DNA of 64,000 nucleotides from Chelativorans sp. J32 (GTDB taxonomy: Bacteria; Pseudomonadota; Alphaproteobacteria; Rhizobiales; Rhizobiaceae), in assembly GCF_000518985.1 (NCBI RefSeq), contig NZ_JAEQ01000007.1, forward strand, positions 124,001-188,000. The letters run 5' to 3'. Under the pieces are notes generated by a model. The model did no database searches. It was not told where the DNA came from and worked only from the letters and a program-made list of their open reading frames with translations. A program made the position numbers and the translations under genes. This document shows positions 40,851 to 49,502 of the stretch, piece after piece (the first letter of the stretch is position 1; each line of letters starts with the position of its first letter).

Positions 40851-41155
40851 TCAGGAAAGGCGAGTTTGAAGGCTTTGCCGATCGCTTCCATACAGGCCGG
40901 AACCCCGGCTTCAGTCGCGATCTGTCCGGCCTCTTTCAGGGCGGTCTCATCGTGGTGATCGCGCAGCGCGGCCCACACCAGAGCGCGCACCGTGCTCATG
41001 CGCACATTGCCTGGATCATTGAGAGACAGGGCTATCTGCGCCACTGGCTGCCCAAGTAGATCTTCAAGCTCGCACAGTGCATTGACGGAGAACGAAAGAG
41101 TATACGCCCGGTCGCCGACCTGAAGAGCGACCGAGCCGCGATGTGGGTTCGCCAT
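40805..41155 (-). CDS. Tail assembly chaperone (G-like, GTA gp10-type)
   Basis: 116 residues starting MANPHRGSVALQVGDRAYTLSFSVNALCELEDLLG, a pattern shared with the gene-transfer-agent tail proteins of alphaproteobacteria. It would coat the tape measure protein before tube assembly. The 3' end carries the candidate slippery heptamer G-GGG-AAG at 40844-40838 that can move ribosomes into the -1 frame. It follows the tail tube gene by 2 bases. Confidence 0.75.
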   Translation of the reverse strand: MANPHRGSVALQVGDRAYTLSFSVNALCELEDLLGQPVAQIALSLNDPGNVRMSTVRALVWAALRDHHDETALKEAGQIATEAGVPACMEAIGKAFKLAFPEAEGKEAGRPPKAKA

Positions 41156-41157
41156 GA

Positions 41158-41589
41158 TCAGGTAGCCATCCCCGTGACATAGGAGCCGGTGACCTTGATG
41201 GTGACGGTCGCCGTCATCTTGTCATCGGTCGGGGCGGCTGGCTCATAACCGGTCAGCAGGCCCGAGAACGTCCAGGTGACGTTGTTCGGGAATGTGATCC
41301 GGCATGTCCGCCTCTCCCGCGCGGTGCGCCAGTCCTGAATGGCAGTGTCACCTGCACCACCTGGGATGAAGTTCATTTCGAAGGAACACTCGCCTGGGTC
41401 ACGCAGGCCGAGAATGAATTCTCGTGTGGCATCGGGCGATTGCATATGGGTGGCATCGATCACGTCCATCGTGTCGGATGGCGGCGTGATGTCGTAGACC
41501 TCCGCGATGTCGGTAAAGACCTCAGGGTCTGCGCCATCGCCTACGGCAAATTTACTGCCATAGCCAATCATGGCTTCGGTTTCGGCCAT
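41158..41589 (-). CDS. Major tail tube protein
   Basis: 143 residues forming the hexameric rings of the tail tube. AEVYDITPPSDTMDVIDATHMQSP and FTGLLTGYEP-like FSGLLTGYEPAAPTDDKMTATVTIKVTG are hallmarks of lambda gpV/HK97 gp6-type tube proteins. Lies in the usual place, after the tail completion gene and before the chaperones. GGAGAACTGAA precedes the ATG. Confidence 0.88.
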   Translation of the reverse strand: MAETEAMIGYGSKFAVGDGADPEVFTDIAEVYDITPPSDTMDVIDATHMQSPDATREFILGLRDPGECSFEMNFIPGGAGDTAIQDWRTARERRTCRITFPNNVTWTFSGLLTGYEPAAPTDDKMTATVTIKVTGSYVTGMAT

Positions 41590-41603
41590 TTCAGTTCTCC
41601 TGT

Positions 41604-41999
41604 TCAGGCGTGGTGGATGATGAAGTCGAGGGAAGTGCGGAAGCGGTTGTAAACGTCATCATCCTCATCGGTGGTCGGCAGGTCGCGCTCGCCATCGAGG
41701 AAGATGCCTTGGATATTGATTGCGCCCTGCTTTCCCCGGCGTCCGGAGAGAGCATTGACGATCGCGCGTGCTGTCCGTTTCGCTTTCGTGTAGGTCAGCG
41801 CGTACACATCAATCTGGATCCGCCGCTCCTCATAACCAGAGGGCCCGGCCATTGTGTAATCCGGCAAGCGCGTCACGCTACGCACCAATGCGTATTCGGT
41901 AGACACACCTTGTGGCGCACGGCCGGGATAGACCTGCGTGCCGATCTGGCCCGCTACGCCGGCGTCGGCGAGCAGGATTGCAATGATTGCTTCTTCCAT
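41604..41999 (-). CDS. Tail terminator/completion protein, DUF3168
   Basis: 131 residues with the DUF3168 pattern, N-terminal LLADAGVAGQIGTQVYPGRAPQG and C-terminal DVYNRFRTSLDFIIHHA. Members cap the tail tube at the head-proximal end. It lies between the gp10-like gene (3-base gap) and the tail tube gene. ATG 41999 has a nearby CCGGCAAATAGTCC leader only, so translation is probably coupled to the upstream gene. Confidence 0.85.
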   Translation of the reverse strand: MEEAIIAILLADAGVAGQIGTQVYPGRAPQGVSTEYALVRSVTRLPDYTMAGPSGYEERRIQIDVYALTYTKAKRTARAIVNALSGRRGKQGAINIQGIFLDGERDLPTTDEDDDVYNRFRTSLDFIIHHA

Positions 42000-42002
42000 G
42001 GA

Positions 42003-42461
42003 CTATTTGCCGGCCTTTGCCGCCTTGCGTGCCTGACGCTGTGCCGCCTTGTCGATCTCGGTCCAAAGCAGGTGCTCGATGATGTGGAGCGCCTGCCTTT
42101 TTGTCGCGTCCCAGGCCGGTCGCATAAAGGGCTGAGGCGGGTGGCGTTCGTTGCCGAACTCCTGCTGCACGCCGGCGGGATCTGCTGCCCCCACGAAAAC
42201 CTCTGCACTCGCCCGGTCATCAGCAAAGGTCTTGCGGTGAAGGGCAGCTTGCCGGCGCGTCAGCTTCGTGCCCACATCGATATTTTCCACCAGATGCAAC
42301 TCGAGCTTCGGCGCTCGGTCGCGTGCGGCCCTTGCGATTGGCTCGCCTGCCTCCTTCAGCACGCGACGCAGAACGCTCTTGCCCGTTGCTTTTGGAAGCT
42401 GGCCGAGCGCTCGATCGAGTTCACGCAAGCCCTCGATCTTCACCTTCATCCCGCGCGCCAT
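42003..42461 (-). CDS. HK97 gp10-like head-tail joining protein
   Basis: 152 residues, lysine/arginine-rich. MKVKIEGLRELDRALGQLPKATGKSVLRRVLKEAGEPIARAARDRAP is the classical N terminus of the HK97 gp10 family, and QQEFGNERHPPQPFMRPAWD the conserved C-terminal region. It completes the tail and joins it to the head. ATG overlaps the upstream stop by one base. Confidence 0.88.
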   Translation of the reverse strand: MARGMKVKIEGLRELDRALGQLPKATGKSVLRRVLKEAGEPIARAARDRAPKLELHLVENIDVGTKLTRRQAALHRKTFADDRASAEVFVGAADPAGVQQEFGNERHPPQPFMRPAWDATKRQALHIIEHLLWTEIDKAAQRQARKAAKAGK

Positions 42462-42706
42462 CAGACAACCTCGAATGTGACCTTGCCGCGCAAGGTCTCC
42501 AGAAGAATCTCGCCAGAGTGAGGGTTGATCGAGATATTCCCTTCCGCAGTTCTCCGCGGGTGGATTACGATGCCTTCGACATCATCGGCGGTGATAGCAT
42601 CTTTCAACAATGCGCCATCTAGATAGACGAGAACCTTGCGGCCATCGCTTGCCAAATCGCACCATGCTTTGTAGCCGGCATCGTCTTTGTCGCAGGAATA
42701 GCGCAT
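42461..42706 (-). CDS. Hypothetical phage protein in connector region
   Basis: 81 residues, acidic, starting MRYSCDKDDAGYKAWC. No family recognised and no membrane segment. It overlaps the ends of both neighbours by single bases, so it is part of the connector operon. The sequence VEGIVIHPRRTAEGN reads like a small beta-barrel. Function unknown. Confidence 0.7.
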   Translation of the reverse strand: MRYSCDKDDAGYKAWCDLASDGRKVLVYLDGALLKDAITADDVEGIVIHPRRTAEGNISINPHSGEILLETLRGKVTFEVV

Positions 42707-43044
42707 CAGTCACTGTCCTTCACGGCCGTGATTTCGATGAAGCGGAAGCGACCTTCATTGGCCTCCTTAACGCCGAGGATGTTGAACGTCGCCCCTTCAT
42801 GGACGAGGCGGTCCTTCGTGGTGACAGTCCGCGTCTCCGTCGAGGAGCGAATAACGAAGCGCGTGGTGAGCGAGGACCCGATTTGACCGGCGGCGAACTT
42901 CTCGCCGTCACTCACATCCCTGCGCTTGGCGCGGCATGTAAAGAAATCCGCCCAGGTTTCGATGGGCTCGTTAAACTCATTTGGAACGGAGGTGTACCGC
43001 TGGATGGTGATCTTGCGGTCGAGGTCTTGTGCCGTGGTCATCAT
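42706..43044 (-). CDS. Head-tail adaptor / head closure protein (SPP1 gp16 type)
   Basis: 112 residues. LDRKITIQRYTSVPNEFNEPIETWADFFTCRA is the standard opening of phage head-tail adaptor proteins, and VHEGATFNILGVKEANEGRFRFIEITAV the standard close. It forms the ring that closes the portal channel. The start overlaps the upstream connector stop as ATGA. Confidence 0.86.
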   Translation of the reverse strand: MMTTAQDLDRKITIQRYTSVPNEFNEPIETWADFFTCRAKRRDVSDGEKFAAGQIGSSLTTRFVIRSSTETRTVTTKDRLVHEGATFNILGVKEANEGRFRFIEITAVKDSD

Positions 43045-43349
43045 CGCACCGTCGGGCGCCGCATCATGCAGAGCATGGCGACTATGGGGTTTTTCGGATC
43101 GGAAGAGGCGAGGCCGGCGATCAGATCGAGGCGATCCGGATCATAGACTGATTGGACGCCCATGATGATCGCCAGCCGTACCGCTTTCGGCACAGTCTCT
43201 TCGGTCCAGTCGTTTTCTCCGAGCACCCGTAAGTAGCGCAGGACAGCTTCTTGAACGCTCTCGATATAGTCCTGAAGCAAGGTGTCGTCGTCACCGCTGT
43301 CGATATGCAGCGCTGCTTTGACACTCTCAAGCGAAACAAGACTGGCCAT
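43041..43349 (-). CDS. Head-tail connector protein (gp6-like)
   Basis: 102 residues, helical. SLESVKAALHIDSGDDDTLLQDYIESVQEAVLRYL is typical of the HK97 gp6/SPP1 gp15 connector family that docks under the portal. ATG 43349 is preferred; a TTG at 43355 overlapping the upstream stop is an alternative. ATGA overlap with the next gene. Confidence 0.85.
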   Translation of the reverse strand: MASLVSLESVKAALHIDSGDDDTLLQDYIESVQEAVLRYLRVLGENDWTEETVPKAVRLAIIMGVQSVYDPDRLDLIAGLASSDPKNPIVAMLCMMRRPTVR

Positions 43350-43351
43350 GG

Positions 43352-43951
43352 TCAATCCGCCTTTGCCGGCACGCCGACGCGTATCGGTTCTTTCAGCCGT
43401 GCGGGTGCCTCCAGCGCGTTCTTGCCGTCCCGGCCCCTCTTCACCGCCAGACGCCAGCCTTTGCCGCTGTCGGGCTTCTCTGCCGTCTCCTCCTGCGCAA
43501 TCCAGAAAGACCCACCGTAGGTGACCCCATCGCCGGCCTGATAGGTGCTGCCGGCCTTGTAGACGCCGCGGTCGAGCACGACAGCCATGGTGTGCCGAAA
43601 TTCCTTCACCTGATCGCCACGCTGATAGCGCCGAACGATCGTGCGCCCGTCGTCGGCAAGCTCCTCGGTCATGTCATCGAAGCCAAGGCCATCGACACCC
43701 GGTTCGCCATCCTTCCCGACCACCTGTCCGATGTCCTTGGTAGAACCGTCTGACATAGTGAGTATCAGGGAACCGTTCCGGTCGATCACTGCGCTCGTGA
43801 CGCTTACGGCGTCCTTCTGAGCGGGAGCTTCGGCAAGTCTCTTCTCAACCGCTTCGATGCGATTCATTGCCCTGGCGACTGCGGCCTCGGTGAACTCACG
43901 GATGACCGGCGCAAGCTCCGCCATCATCGCCTTGATCTCGCGACTGTTCAT
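43352..43951 (-). CDS. Phage protein with collagen-like and carbohydrate-binding (CBM5/12-like) motifs
   Basis: 199 residues. An N-terminal helix (MNSREIKAMMAELAPVIREFTEAAVARAMNRIEAVEKRLAE) could be a coiled-coil trimer. A short Gly-rich GKDGEPGVDGLG stretch follows. The C-terminal half (VYKAGSTYQAGDGVTYGGSFWIAQEETAEKP) has the aromatic CBM5/12 pattern found in tail fibres and some capsid decorations. It sits between portal and connector genes, an odd place for a fibre, so a head decoration is possible. The genuine role is unknown. Confidence 0.7.
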   Translation of the reverse strand: MNSREIKAMMAELAPVIREFTEAAVARAMNRIEAVEKRLAEAPAQKDAVSVTSAVIDRNGSLILTMSDGSTKDIGQVVGKDGEPGVDGLGFDDMTEELADDGRTIVRRYQRGDQVKEFRHTMAVVLDRGVYKAGSTYQAGDGVTYGGSFWIAQEETAEKPDSGKGWRLAVKRGRDGKNALEAPARLKEPIRVGVPAKAD

Positions 43952-43965
43952 GCTGTCATCCTGTT

Positions 43966-45309
43966 TCAGGCCGCCAGGCCGAGTTCCTTGCGGAGGGCCG
44001 CCCGCATGAGGAGGCCCTTGTCCTCTTCCTCGATCTCGGGCTCGGGTGGCGGTGCCGGCGGATTGTTCGCGTCCGAAATGAGCTGCTGGTCGCGGGCTGC
44101 TATCGCTGCGAGGCTATGGTCCTGCTGCTGCATGTAGATGGTGCTGCCGCCGTCGACCGTTCCCACGCCGATCATGCGGCGCTGCTCATTCAGGGTCTTG
44201 ATGCCCTTTGCCTTGGCGGCGACCTCGTACTGAGTGGCCGTGTCCATGCGCAGGAGGGCATCGGTGTCGAACTCGGTCCCGATCGTCACGCCGTCCATGC
44301 CAAGGCCCTCGTCAAGGCAAAGCTCGATCGCTTCGATGAGCGATTGCAAGCAGCTGCTGTAATACTCGATGTTGAGCGCCTGCACGTTCGTATGCGTCGG
44401 GATAGAGCCGAGGCCGATCTTGTACGGCGGCACGTGGTAAACCGAGCAGACGACCTCAGCAGACCATTTCAGCTGATCGATGAGCTGCGAATCGACCGCC
44501 TTTGCCATGATCGGATGATAGGAAAGACCACCGCCCACAACCGCGATTTTGCCGCGGTTCTTGCCGCCGAACTGCTCATTGAAGTATGCCTTCAGTTCCT
44601 CCGCGTCCTTGTCATCAAGCTCAAGTTCCGACGAGAGCACGCCGCCCGGTTGCGCACCGTTCTGGAAGAAGATCGTGGAGCTGTCCTGAATGGCGAGGCC
44701 TTGCATTGCGGCAAGACCGCCCGCGAAAATGGGAGACAGCCCGACAAGCGGATGGAAGAAGCAATTAAACCGGTCGTGGATGATCTCTCGCGCAGGAACG
44801 ATGATCTGCTCGGGCAGACCTGAGAGACTATCGGTGTTCAGTTGGTAGAACACCTCACCGTTGCTGGCGACGAGCGGGGTAACGAGATCCGGGTCGAGGA
44901 CGTACAGCCGTTTGACAACGCCCCGGCCGTCGCGCTGCTTCAGAACGTAAGTGTTCCCCTTCTGCAGCTTTGACAGGACCCAGGCCTCGAAGAACTGGAT
45001 GCGGTTCTGGAAATGGTTCGGCTTGCGCAGGACTGGCGAATAGGCGGGATTCGTCGTCTCCTCCCAAACGTCATTGCCGATGTGCTTCACAAGCTTCGGG
45101 CGAAGCTTTGAGATGTCGGAGGCAATGAGTGTCCTGCACGCGAAATCGGCGTGATTGGAGAGAACGCTGTCGTATTTGACCTCGACATTGCGTTGCCACG
45201 CTCCGGCGAAACTCTCCAAGATCGTCCAGCCACCGCGCCGCGGGGCGACAGGCGAAAGCGACTTCTCCGCAGTCGGGCGGCGGATTTCGAGACCAAATGG
45301 CAGGCGCAT
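43966..45309 (-). CDS. Phage portal protein (HK97 family)
   Basis: 447 residues forming the dodecameric DNA gateway at the capsid vertex. ANFACRTLIASDISKLRPKL-like text near residue 52, NHFQNRIQFFEAWVLSKLQKGNTYVLKQRDGRG, and VVCSVYHVPPYKIGLGSIPTHTNVQALNIEYYSSCLQ are typical of HK97 gp3 relatives. It begins 2 bases after the upstream small gene. It is encoded downstream of the capsid gene rather than between terminase and protease, an unusual order. Confidence 0.92.
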   Translation of the reverse strand: MRLPFGLEIRRPTAEKSLSPVAPRRGGWTILESFAGAWQRNVEVKYDSVLSNHADFACRTLIASDISKLRPKLVKHIGNDVWEETTNPAYSPVLRKPNHFQNRIQFFEAWVLSKLQKGNTYVLKQRDGRGVVKRLYVLDPDLVTPLVASNGEVFYQLNTDSLSGLPEQIIVPAREIIHDRFNCFFHPLVGLSPIFAGGLAAMQGLAIQDSSTIFFQNGAQPGGVLSSELELDDKDAEELKAYFNEQFGGKNRGKIAVVGGGLSYHPIMAKAVDSQLIDQLKWSAEVVCSVYHVPPYKIGLGSIPTHTNVQALNIEYYSSCLQSLIEAIELCLDEGLGMDGVTIGTEFDTDALLRMDTATQYEVAAKAKGIKTLNEQRRMIGVGTVDGGSTIYMQQQDHSLAAIAARDQQLISDANNPPAPPPEPEIEEEDKGLLMRAALRKELGLAA

Positions 45310-45311
45310 AA

Positions 45312-45548
45312 TCAGCCCTTAGCCTTCGCTTCGGCGATTTTCGCCTTCAGGGTTCCCACGTCCCACTTATGAAATGGGCGCTTGCCGACGACCTTCTGGT
45401 ATTCGGCGCGCAGTGCCGTGATGTCTTCGGTTGGCTCCTGGGGGCGGGCCTGCATGTCGCGGCTCCCATAGCCCAGCTTACCCAAGATACGCGCGAAGCG
45501 GGGATCTCGCGCCCGGAGTGCGCGTGTCATGTAGGACTGCGATTTCAT
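45312..45548 (-). CDS. Small hypothetical protein between capsid and portal genes
   Basis: 78 residues from ATG 45548, chosen for the GGAGAG 6 bases upstream. Basic N-terminal half (MTRALRARDPRFARILGKLGYG) and a C-terminal helix resembling small SAP/HeH-like modules (ITALRAEYQKVVGKRPFHKWDVGTLKAKIAEAK). It may bind DNA or the portal. No family is certain. Confidence 0.7.
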   Translation of the reverse strand: MKSQSYMTRALRARDPRFARILGKLGYGSRDMQARPQEPTEDITALRAEYQKVVGKRPFHKWDVGTLKAKIAEAKAKG

Positions 45549-45609
45549 GGGCTCTCTCCAAAGGAGTGCCGGCCGCAAGTTCTGCGGCCGACAGTTTCAG
45601 ATCAGGCGA

Positions 45610-47610
45610 TCAGGCGCCTTCGGGTGGCGGAGGTGCATTCCACGCAAGATTGTTGACCCAGGCGGCGGCAGAGGGCCGGCGCCGCGCCCAGCTGATGGTG
45701 CGCTCGGCGCGGAATGCCACGCTGTTCGTCTGGAACATCGACACAAGCTCGACAGGGGTGGGCGTGTCCGAATCGTGCGTCGGCGCGCTGTCCATCTCAA
45801 GAGAGGCCTCAGTCGACATCGCGATTTCGATCCCGCCCTCGTCGCCGTAGTGGATGTCTTCCGCGTTCACGAGGGCGAGGTAATTGCCCACGTAGTTGGA
45901 GACGATGACGGGCAGGTCGAAGAACGTTCCGCCTTGAAGCGACACGCCGGGGAATTCACGCTGACCAAGCGGATTGAGCATCCCCATGATCTTGAGCGCG
46001 GTGAGGCCCGATATGACCCACACGCCGGAAGTGAGCGGGTTATTCGCCGTAACGAACGCCGCCATGATGGCCTGGGCGTCCTCTCGGATGCCATCCGCGC
46101 CCCCCGCCGTGCTCGCCGCGATCGGCGCGACGCCGTTGAGGATCGAACCGGGGCGCACACCCGGGATGGCCGCAACAGCCGGATCAAGGAATGTGAGATC
46201 CAGGCGCTTGGTGATTGCCTTCGCCAGCGCGTTGCGGATCAACACGTCCGACGAGGGGGAGCTATCGCGGATAAGCTCCATAGTCTGAACCGCGATGGTT
46301 GCGACCTTGAGCGGGTCCAGAGTGGTGCGCCCGTAAGTAGTGCGGGTAAGCGGCTTGGCCTTGGCTTCACCAACCCACTGCGCATCCGCCTCGCTGATCT
46401 CGCCAATGATGGGAGTGCGGAAGGGGATTTTCGACAACGCCGGAATGGTGCCTGTCCCGAAGCGGCCAATGATCGTCATCGGCGTCAGGAACTCGACAAA
46501 ATCCGCGAACCCGCCGATGTTCCCGACGAGCTCGCTTGTGTTGCCGGTCGTCATTGCCGACACCGCCGCCTTGGCAATGTCAACGAAATCGGGGTCTGCG
46601 GCGCCGTAAAGGGTCTCTGCCACGTCAGCGATGCGCTGATTTGTCTTCGTCGCGATGGCAAGGCACTTGGCATAGCGAGCGAAGCGAATGCCTTTGTCAG
46701 GCTCGTTCGCCTTCAAGGAAAGGCCGTTCCGTAGTGCAGTGCCCATGCCGGCCGTCTTGATCTGGTTGGCGACCACCGGCTTGGCAGTGGCGGCCTGGGC
46801 CTTCTCCAGAGACCGGAGCCGCTTGAGGTCGCCGTCGATCGCTTCGACTTCCTGCTCAAGGGTATCGAATTCTTCCTGTTCGGCCTCATCGGTCGAGCGG
46901 CCTTCGTCTATGGACTTCTGCATGACTTCGGCCATGCGCGCGGCCTTGGCCTGCCGGGATGCCTCCAGCGCCGCGATTTGCTCAGCAATGGTCTTCATTG
47001 CCGTTCCTTTCTTCGGATTAAGAGTGACATGGTTGATGGTTTTCCCCGCAGCGCCGGGGTCGGGCTTCGTCGGACGCTCAATTTCGCCAGTCGCGGCCGG
47101 AGCGTTCGTGTCGAAGGACTTGATGAGCGCGACACCTGCCGCGTCCATATTCTTGATGCTCGTCATCAGGGCCTCGGGCTGTGCCGGGATGGTGACGGCG
47201 GAGAGTTCGTAGACTTCCGTCTTGATGAAGCGGATGCCGCCTTCATCGAGGAAGGCGTACTCAAGGGCACGGAAGCCGATCGACACGGCGCGCACCAGAC
47301 CGATCTTGATCGATTGCCAAGCTTCCTCAATGCGATCGCGCAAGGTGCCAGGCTCCGAGATCGTCGGTATCTCCGCCTCGAATGTGATGCCGTCCTTGGT
47401 CGGCTTATCGAACTTCACCGTTCCGATCGGCTGTTTGTGATCGTGCTGCCACAAGAACGGCATCGGGTTCGTAAACTTGACGCCCAGCGGCTCCACGATG
47501 TCGCCAACTCGATCAACGGCAGGCGTCGTCGCGACACCGCGGATGATGCGCTTCTCCTCATCGACAGACTTGATCGTGAGCGACGAGTATGCGCGGCGCG
47601 CCACTGTCAT
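45610..47610 (-). CDS. Prohead protease fused to HK97-type major capsid protein
   Basis: 666 residues. Residues 1-160 are an HK97-family (U35) prohead protease, with the histidine in LWQHDHKQPIGTV and the serine in VRAVSIGFRAL. After a Pro-rich linker, residues about 205-275 form a coiled-coil scaffold (delta) domain and residues about 290-660 the HK97-fold capsid protein (LVGNIGGFADFVEFLTP, AQWVGEAKAKPLT). AAGGAGGTCGTC precedes the ATG. An internal ATG at 46998 with its own ribosome site may yield capsid alone. Separate genes are usual. Confidence 0.9.
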   Translation of the reverse strand: MTVARRAYSSLTIKSVDEEKRIIRGVATTPAVDRVGDIVEPLGVKFTNPMPFLWQHDHKQPIGTVKFDKPTKDGITFEAEIPTISEPGTLRDRIEEAWQSIKIGLVRAVSIGFRALEYAFLDEGGIRFIKTEVYELSAVTIPAQPEALMTSIKNMDAAGVALIKSFDTNAPAATGEIERPTKPDPGAAGKTINHVTLNPKKGTAMKTIAEQIAALEASRQAKAARMAEVMQKSIDEGRSTDEAEQEEFDTLEQEVEAIDGDLKRLRSLEKAQAATAKPVVANQIKTAGMGTALRNGLSLKANEPDKGIRFARYAKCLAIATKTNQRIADVAETLYGAADPDFVDIAKAAVSAMTTGNTSELVGNIGGFADFVEFLTPMTIIGRFGTGTIPALSKIPFRTPIIGEISEADAQWVGEAKAKPLTRTTYGRTTLDPLKVATIAVQTMELIRDSSPSSDVLIRNALAKAITKRLDLTFLDPAVAAIPGVRPGSILNGVAPIAASTAGGADGIREDAQAIMAAFVTANNPLTSGVWVISGLTALKIMGMLNPLGQREFPGVSLQGGTFFDLPVIVSNYVGNYLALVNAEDIHYGDEGGIEIAMSTEASLEMDSAPTHDSDTPTPVELVSMFQTNSVAFRAERTISWARRRPSAAAWVNNLAWNAPPPPEGA
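46996..47010 (-). promoter_or_regulatory. Internal ribosome site and start within the protease-capsid gene
   Basis: AAAGGAA at 47010-47004 lies 5 bases before the in-frame ATG at 46998, at the exact junction between protease linker and scaffold domain. Translation from here would give a 462-residue capsid precursor in excess over the fusion. Confidence 0.6.
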
Positions 47611-47643
47611 GACGACCTCCTTAGTTTTCGATTTTCGGGCTTG

Positions 47644-47796
47644 TCAGTGCCGTTCTGTAGGCCATCCGCTTCGCGTCGCCGGCCACGGTGGCGGAGGCCG
47701 TCGGGCAAGCAACTCCGGCGTCGGCGGCGGGTTACGTCCCTGCTTCGCCCGTCCAGCGGCCAGCCAGCGGAACAGTCGTGCCACGAGCTTCTTCAT
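47644..47796 (-). CDS. 50-residue basic phage protein after the large terminase
   Basis: [20 protein letters not shown] followed by a Pro/Arg-rich tail. The ATG overlaps the TerL stop as ATGA, a coupling seen throughout this operon, so I believe it is translated. The N-terminal part could be an amphipathic membrane-binding helix. Function unknown. Confidence 0.6.
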   Translation of the reverse strand: MKKLVARLFRWLAAGRAKQGRNPPPTPELLARRPPPPWPATRSGWPTERH

Positions 47797-49502
47797 CGTG
47801 ATCCGCCCAGGATCAGGACCTTGGCCTTTTTCTTCCGGTAGGCCTCCGGGTTCCGGCTCATCAGCTTTGCCGCGTTCAGCAGCGCTATGAACGGGTCGAT
47901 CTTGGCGGAACCGGAGACCTGCTTTGTGATGGCCCGGGCAGAGCCCTTCAGGATTTCCTTGGCATTCCCAACCGCCCATGCCATCAGCGCCTGGCCAGCA
48001 TGCTTCAATGTTCCGTCAGCGAGTTTGCGAGCTACGCCGACGATCACGTCATTCAGGAAGCCGCCTTGTCCGATGCCGGTGATGGTCCCGCCGTTCGCGT
48101 CGGTTTCAAAGCCCGCTGCGATGAGGGCATCCACAAGCGCCGGCAAGCCGAGCTTATCGACGCCGATTCCTTCCTTTTCGGGCAGCAGTCCGGCATCGCG
48201 CACCTGGCAGCAGATCGCGACAACCTCCTCCAGATCCTGCGTTGGCTTCTCGCAGAACACGAGTTCGCCGTCCTTGGCGAAGCCGCGAAGCTGCTCGGCA
48301 ATCTCCTTCCGACGCTTGAGGACGATCGGATGAGCCCATGCCTTAGACCACACCAGCCAGCGGCGTGTGCCTTTCTCGCGGCCGATCACAGCAATCCCAA
48401 GAAGGTCATCGAGGCCACCGCCGTCGATACCGATCGTGGCGACCTCGCACCGCTCCATCAGGCCTTCGAGCGTCAGGCCTGGCTCTGCGGCATCCAACCA
48501 GAAATCAGCACCCGACCAGCGGTCGCGCCGATTGCGCAGTCCGATTTCAACGTTCAGGTGCTTGGCGAGGAAGGTCTGGAGGTCTTCACCTTCCTCGCCT
48601 TCGCCTTTCATGATCTGCTGGAGCTTCCGCTCCAGCCATTCCTGCCGCACCGATCGGCCAAGGTTTGGGTTGGTCATGTAGAACGTTTTCGGATCGAGGT
48701 GCTGCTCGGCCTCGATCATCTCCGGCGGGTGCTCATAGATCACCGGCAGGAAACGGGGATCCTCGATCACCCCGTCCCGAACGTCCCGTGCGTACTCCAG
48801 CTTCTCCTTGAATACGCCGGCGGGCGGCTCATCGCTCTGCGTCGAGAGATAAATGACGAAGCCTTCCGGTCGCGAAACGAGACCGCCCGTTGCCTCCTGC
48901 AGCATCGCGCCGGCGCCGTCGCGCTTGCCGAACATCCAAAGCTCATCGACAAGGATGAAGGCCGCCTTCTTGCCTCCGACCGTCTCTGTGTCAGCCGCAA
49001 CGATCTTCAGCTTCGCGTTCGTGCGCCGGTGCGTAATCGTCCGAAAGTTCTCCTGCACGTGTAGCAGGTCATTTAGCTCCGGATCCGCGAACACCATGTC
49101 ACGCGCCGGCTCGAATGAATTCTTCGCGACCTCGATCGTCGGCGCCAGGATGTTGAGTTCAGCTGAAAACCGCCAATTCCGAATGAGCGCGGTGAGCATG
49201 ATGCCCGCGGCGGTGGTCGACTTCGTGTTCTTCTTGCTGATGAGCAGGAAGAACTCCTCGATCAGCCGTGTGGCCGTTCCGTGGTCATAGGCGCCAAAGA
49301 TAGCCCGGACGAAATCAAACACCCACTCGTCGCTGCATTCAGCGAAGGTTGGGCTTCCCGCAAGGTCCACCACCCGCAATGACTTGAAGACAGCTAGCGC
49401 CGCTTCGGCCTCATCCGGAAAGAGCGGGTCGAACGGGATCAGAGATCGACCCTCAACGATCCTTTCCCGCCAGTCCAGGCAGGCAGTCGACCACGTCTTC
49501 AC
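47793..49502 (-). CDS. Terminase large subunit
   Basis: 569-residue DNA-packaging motor. The N-terminal ATPase has a deviant Walker [15 protein letters not shown] and a Walker [14 protein letters not shown], as in the Terminase_1/YmfN family. The C-terminal RNase H-like nuclease begins [14 protein letters not shown], with its metal aspartates. GTG start overlaps the TerS stop as GTGA. Together with TerS it cuts the concatemer and fills the prohead. Headful or cohesive-end mode cannot be told by eye, although the HNH gene upstream favours the cos type. Confidence 0.93.
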   Translation of the reverse strand: MKTWSTACLDWRERIVEGRSLIPFDPLFPDEAEAALAVFKSLRVVDLAGSPTFAECSDEWVFDFVRAIFGAYDHGTATRLIEEFFLLISKKNTKSTTAAGIMLTALIRNWRFSAELNILAPTIEVAKNSFEPARDMVFADPELNDLLHVQENFRTITHRRTNAKLKIVAADTETVGGKKAAFILVDELWMFGKRDGAGAMLQEATGGLVSRPEGFVIYLSTQSDEPPAGVFKEKLEYARDVRDGVIEDPRFLPVIYEHPPEMIEAEQHLDPKTFYMTNPNLGRSVRQEWLERKLQQIMKGEGEEGEDLQTFLAKHLNVEIGLRNRRDRWSGADFWLDAAEPGLTLEGLMERCEVATIGIDGGGLDDLLGIAVIGREKGTRRWLVWSKAWAHPIVLKRRKEIAEQLRGFAKDGELVFCEKPTQDLEEVVAICCQVRDAGLLPEKEGIGVDKLGLPALVDALIAAGFETDANGGTITGIGQGGFLNDVIVGVARKLADGTLKHAGQALMAWAVGNAKEILKGSARAITKQVSGSAKIDPFIALLNAAKLMSRNPEAYRKKKAKVLILGGSR

